Assembly (NCBI GenBank): GCA_028284775.1
Contig: JANQRB010000014.1
Coordinates: forward strand, 1 to 64,000
Source of the DNA: Candidatus Kapaibacterium sp.
Lineage (GTDB): Bacteria; Bacteroidota; Ignavibacteria; Kapaibacteriales; UBA7675
Reading direction: 5' to 3'
Length of the DNA: 64,000 nucleotides
The notes under the pieces are model-generated. The model had not been told where the DNA came from. It was given only the letters and a program-made list of their open reading frames with translations, and did not search any database. Each line of letters starts with the position of its first letter. Position 1 is the stretch's first letter. Positions 63,320-64,000 of this stretch are shown here, piece after piece. A program made the translations under genes and the position numbers.

Positions 63320-64000
63320 TCAGCTAATTCGCAGCTTTTCCATCAAGGCTTCCTTACGACGCACAGCCACATCGATTGCCGTCCCATCTGCGACGATCAC
63401 GTATCCGCCCTTGCCTTTGACATACTTTTTAACAAATAACAGGTTTACCAGATGAGCATGGTGAACGCGGACGAACATGTTCGTGTCCAGCAATGACTCG
63501 TATTCACGGAGTGTCTTTGCCACGAGGTGGCAGGTTCCGTCCTGCAGATAAACATTTGTGTAGTTACTGTTGGCTTCGCAACGAACTATTTCGGCGATCG
63601 CGACGAACAATATGCCATCAACGGCGGGCAGAGCGATCTTCCCAAACTGAGCGTTCGGTTCGGATGCGACCTCCGGAACAGAATTCTGCGCCATTCGCGC
63701 CGGTCTTTGTTTTCCTCTTATGCGCTCTACCGCATCTTTAAGCTCGCTGATCACGATTGGTTTCAAGAGATAGTCGAGGGCGGAATGTTTAATTGCTTGA
63801 ATAGCGTAGTGATCATGCGCCGTTACAAAAATCAACTCGCTATCGAAGCGGCCTATTTTACGCAGTAGTTCAAAACAATCGCCGTCCTTAAGCTCGACAT
63901 CAAGAAAAACGACATCGGGCGCCAGAGTGCGGATTAAGTCAATCCCTTCGACGATGGATTCGCCGGCCCCGACTACCTCAACATCACGGCAGTATTTATC
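63320..64000 (-). CDS. LytTR-family response regulator (N-terminus outside window)
   Basis: Partial gene: 226 residues are readable from the right edge to a stop at 63320. The receiver part holds the phospho-acceptor Asp in VVFLDVELKDGD and the conserved Lys in YLLKPI. After a linker, the LytTR DNA-binding domain (last ~100 residues) shows VAIAEIVRCEANSNYTNVYL, then HLVAKTLREYESLL, MFVRVHHAHLVNLLFVKKY and KGKGGYVIVADG. LytTR regulators usually pair with membrane histidine kinases of the LytS or HisKA_5 type; a partner gene is expected further right. The receiver start lies outside the window. Confidence 0.92.
   Translation of the reverse strand, partial: DKYCRDVEVVGAGESIVEGIDLIRTLAPDVVFLDVELKDGDCFELLRKIGRFDSELIFVTAHDHYAIQAIKHSALDYLLKPIVISELKDAVERIRGKQRPARMAQNSVPEVASEPNAQFGKIALPAVDGILFVAIAEIVRCEANSNYTNVYLQDGTCHLVAKTLREYESLLDTNMFVRVHHAHLVNLLFVKKYVKGKGGYVIVADGTAIDVAVRRKEALMEKLRIS

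Overview
The window looks like chromosomal DNA of a member of the Bacteroidota/Chlorobiota-Ignavibacteriota (FCB) group. Three secreted proteins end in type IX secretion (T9SS) C-terminal domains. A fourth secreted protein ends in a dockerin-like module of the kind common in this group. There is an Omp28-like protein, a CarboxypepD_reg/DUF5686 protein, a VCBS/ASPIC-UnbV lipoprotein, and a ParE-ParC pair of the Bacteroidetes type. A few promoters resemble the TTTG-N19-TAnnTTTG consensus of this phylum. The genus cannot be named from the sequence. I see no rRNA, tRNA, CRISPR array, insertion sequence or prophage.

Layout. 1-4455: a phosphorelay pair on the minus strand, a three-PAS/GAF HisKA_2 kinase followed by a receiver-PAS-PAS-GAF-PAS protein that leaves the window. 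4992-7067: Omp28-like T9SS cargo. 7662-11275: a same-strand cluster of OmpR-type regulator, sensor kinase, PepSY-like lipoprotein and beta-propeller phytase. 11368-16757: HAD phosphatase, Kelch/T9SS protein, acyltransferase-3, and the first of two barrel proteins. 16850-20532: a lipoprotein-barrel fusion, an AlkC-type DNA glycosylase and a voltage-gated K+ channel. 20600-28144: DUF5686 protein, a small membrane protein, and a nine-repeat FN3-like surface protein. 28422-30953: ECF sigma factor, an anti-sigma-like protein carrying a barrel-like tail, and a lipoprotein. 31106-32506: a NirK-like two-cupredoxin protein fused to cytochrome c that has lost nearly all copper ligands. 32957-41435: a 2222-residue Ser/Thr kinase-ATPase-histidine kinase-triple receiver protein, then a TPR protein. 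41833-48855: polyphosphate:AMP phosphotransferase, HU, small barrels, a subtilisin-like T9SS protease, and a CrtZ-like hydroxylase. 48972-56939: a VCBS lipoprotein, a LysR regulator divergent from a Nudix-fold protein with a broken catalytic box, a bicupin lipoprotein, an M19 dipeptidase and an FKBP lipoprotein. 57018-61467: topoisomerase IV. 62072-63127: two small heat-shock proteins. 63320-64000: a truncated LytTR response regulator.

How it fits together. The region is rich in cell-envelope and signalling genes: five signalling systems, many lipoproteins, and at least five predicted outer-membrane barrels. The housekeeping core is topoisomerase IV, HU and the chaperones. The most unusual items are the copper-less NirK-cytochrome fusion, the sigma/anti-sigma-barrel locus, the lipoprotein-barrel fusion with a CxFID-type domain, the phytase cluster with its own two-component system, and the catalytically degenerate Nudix protein.
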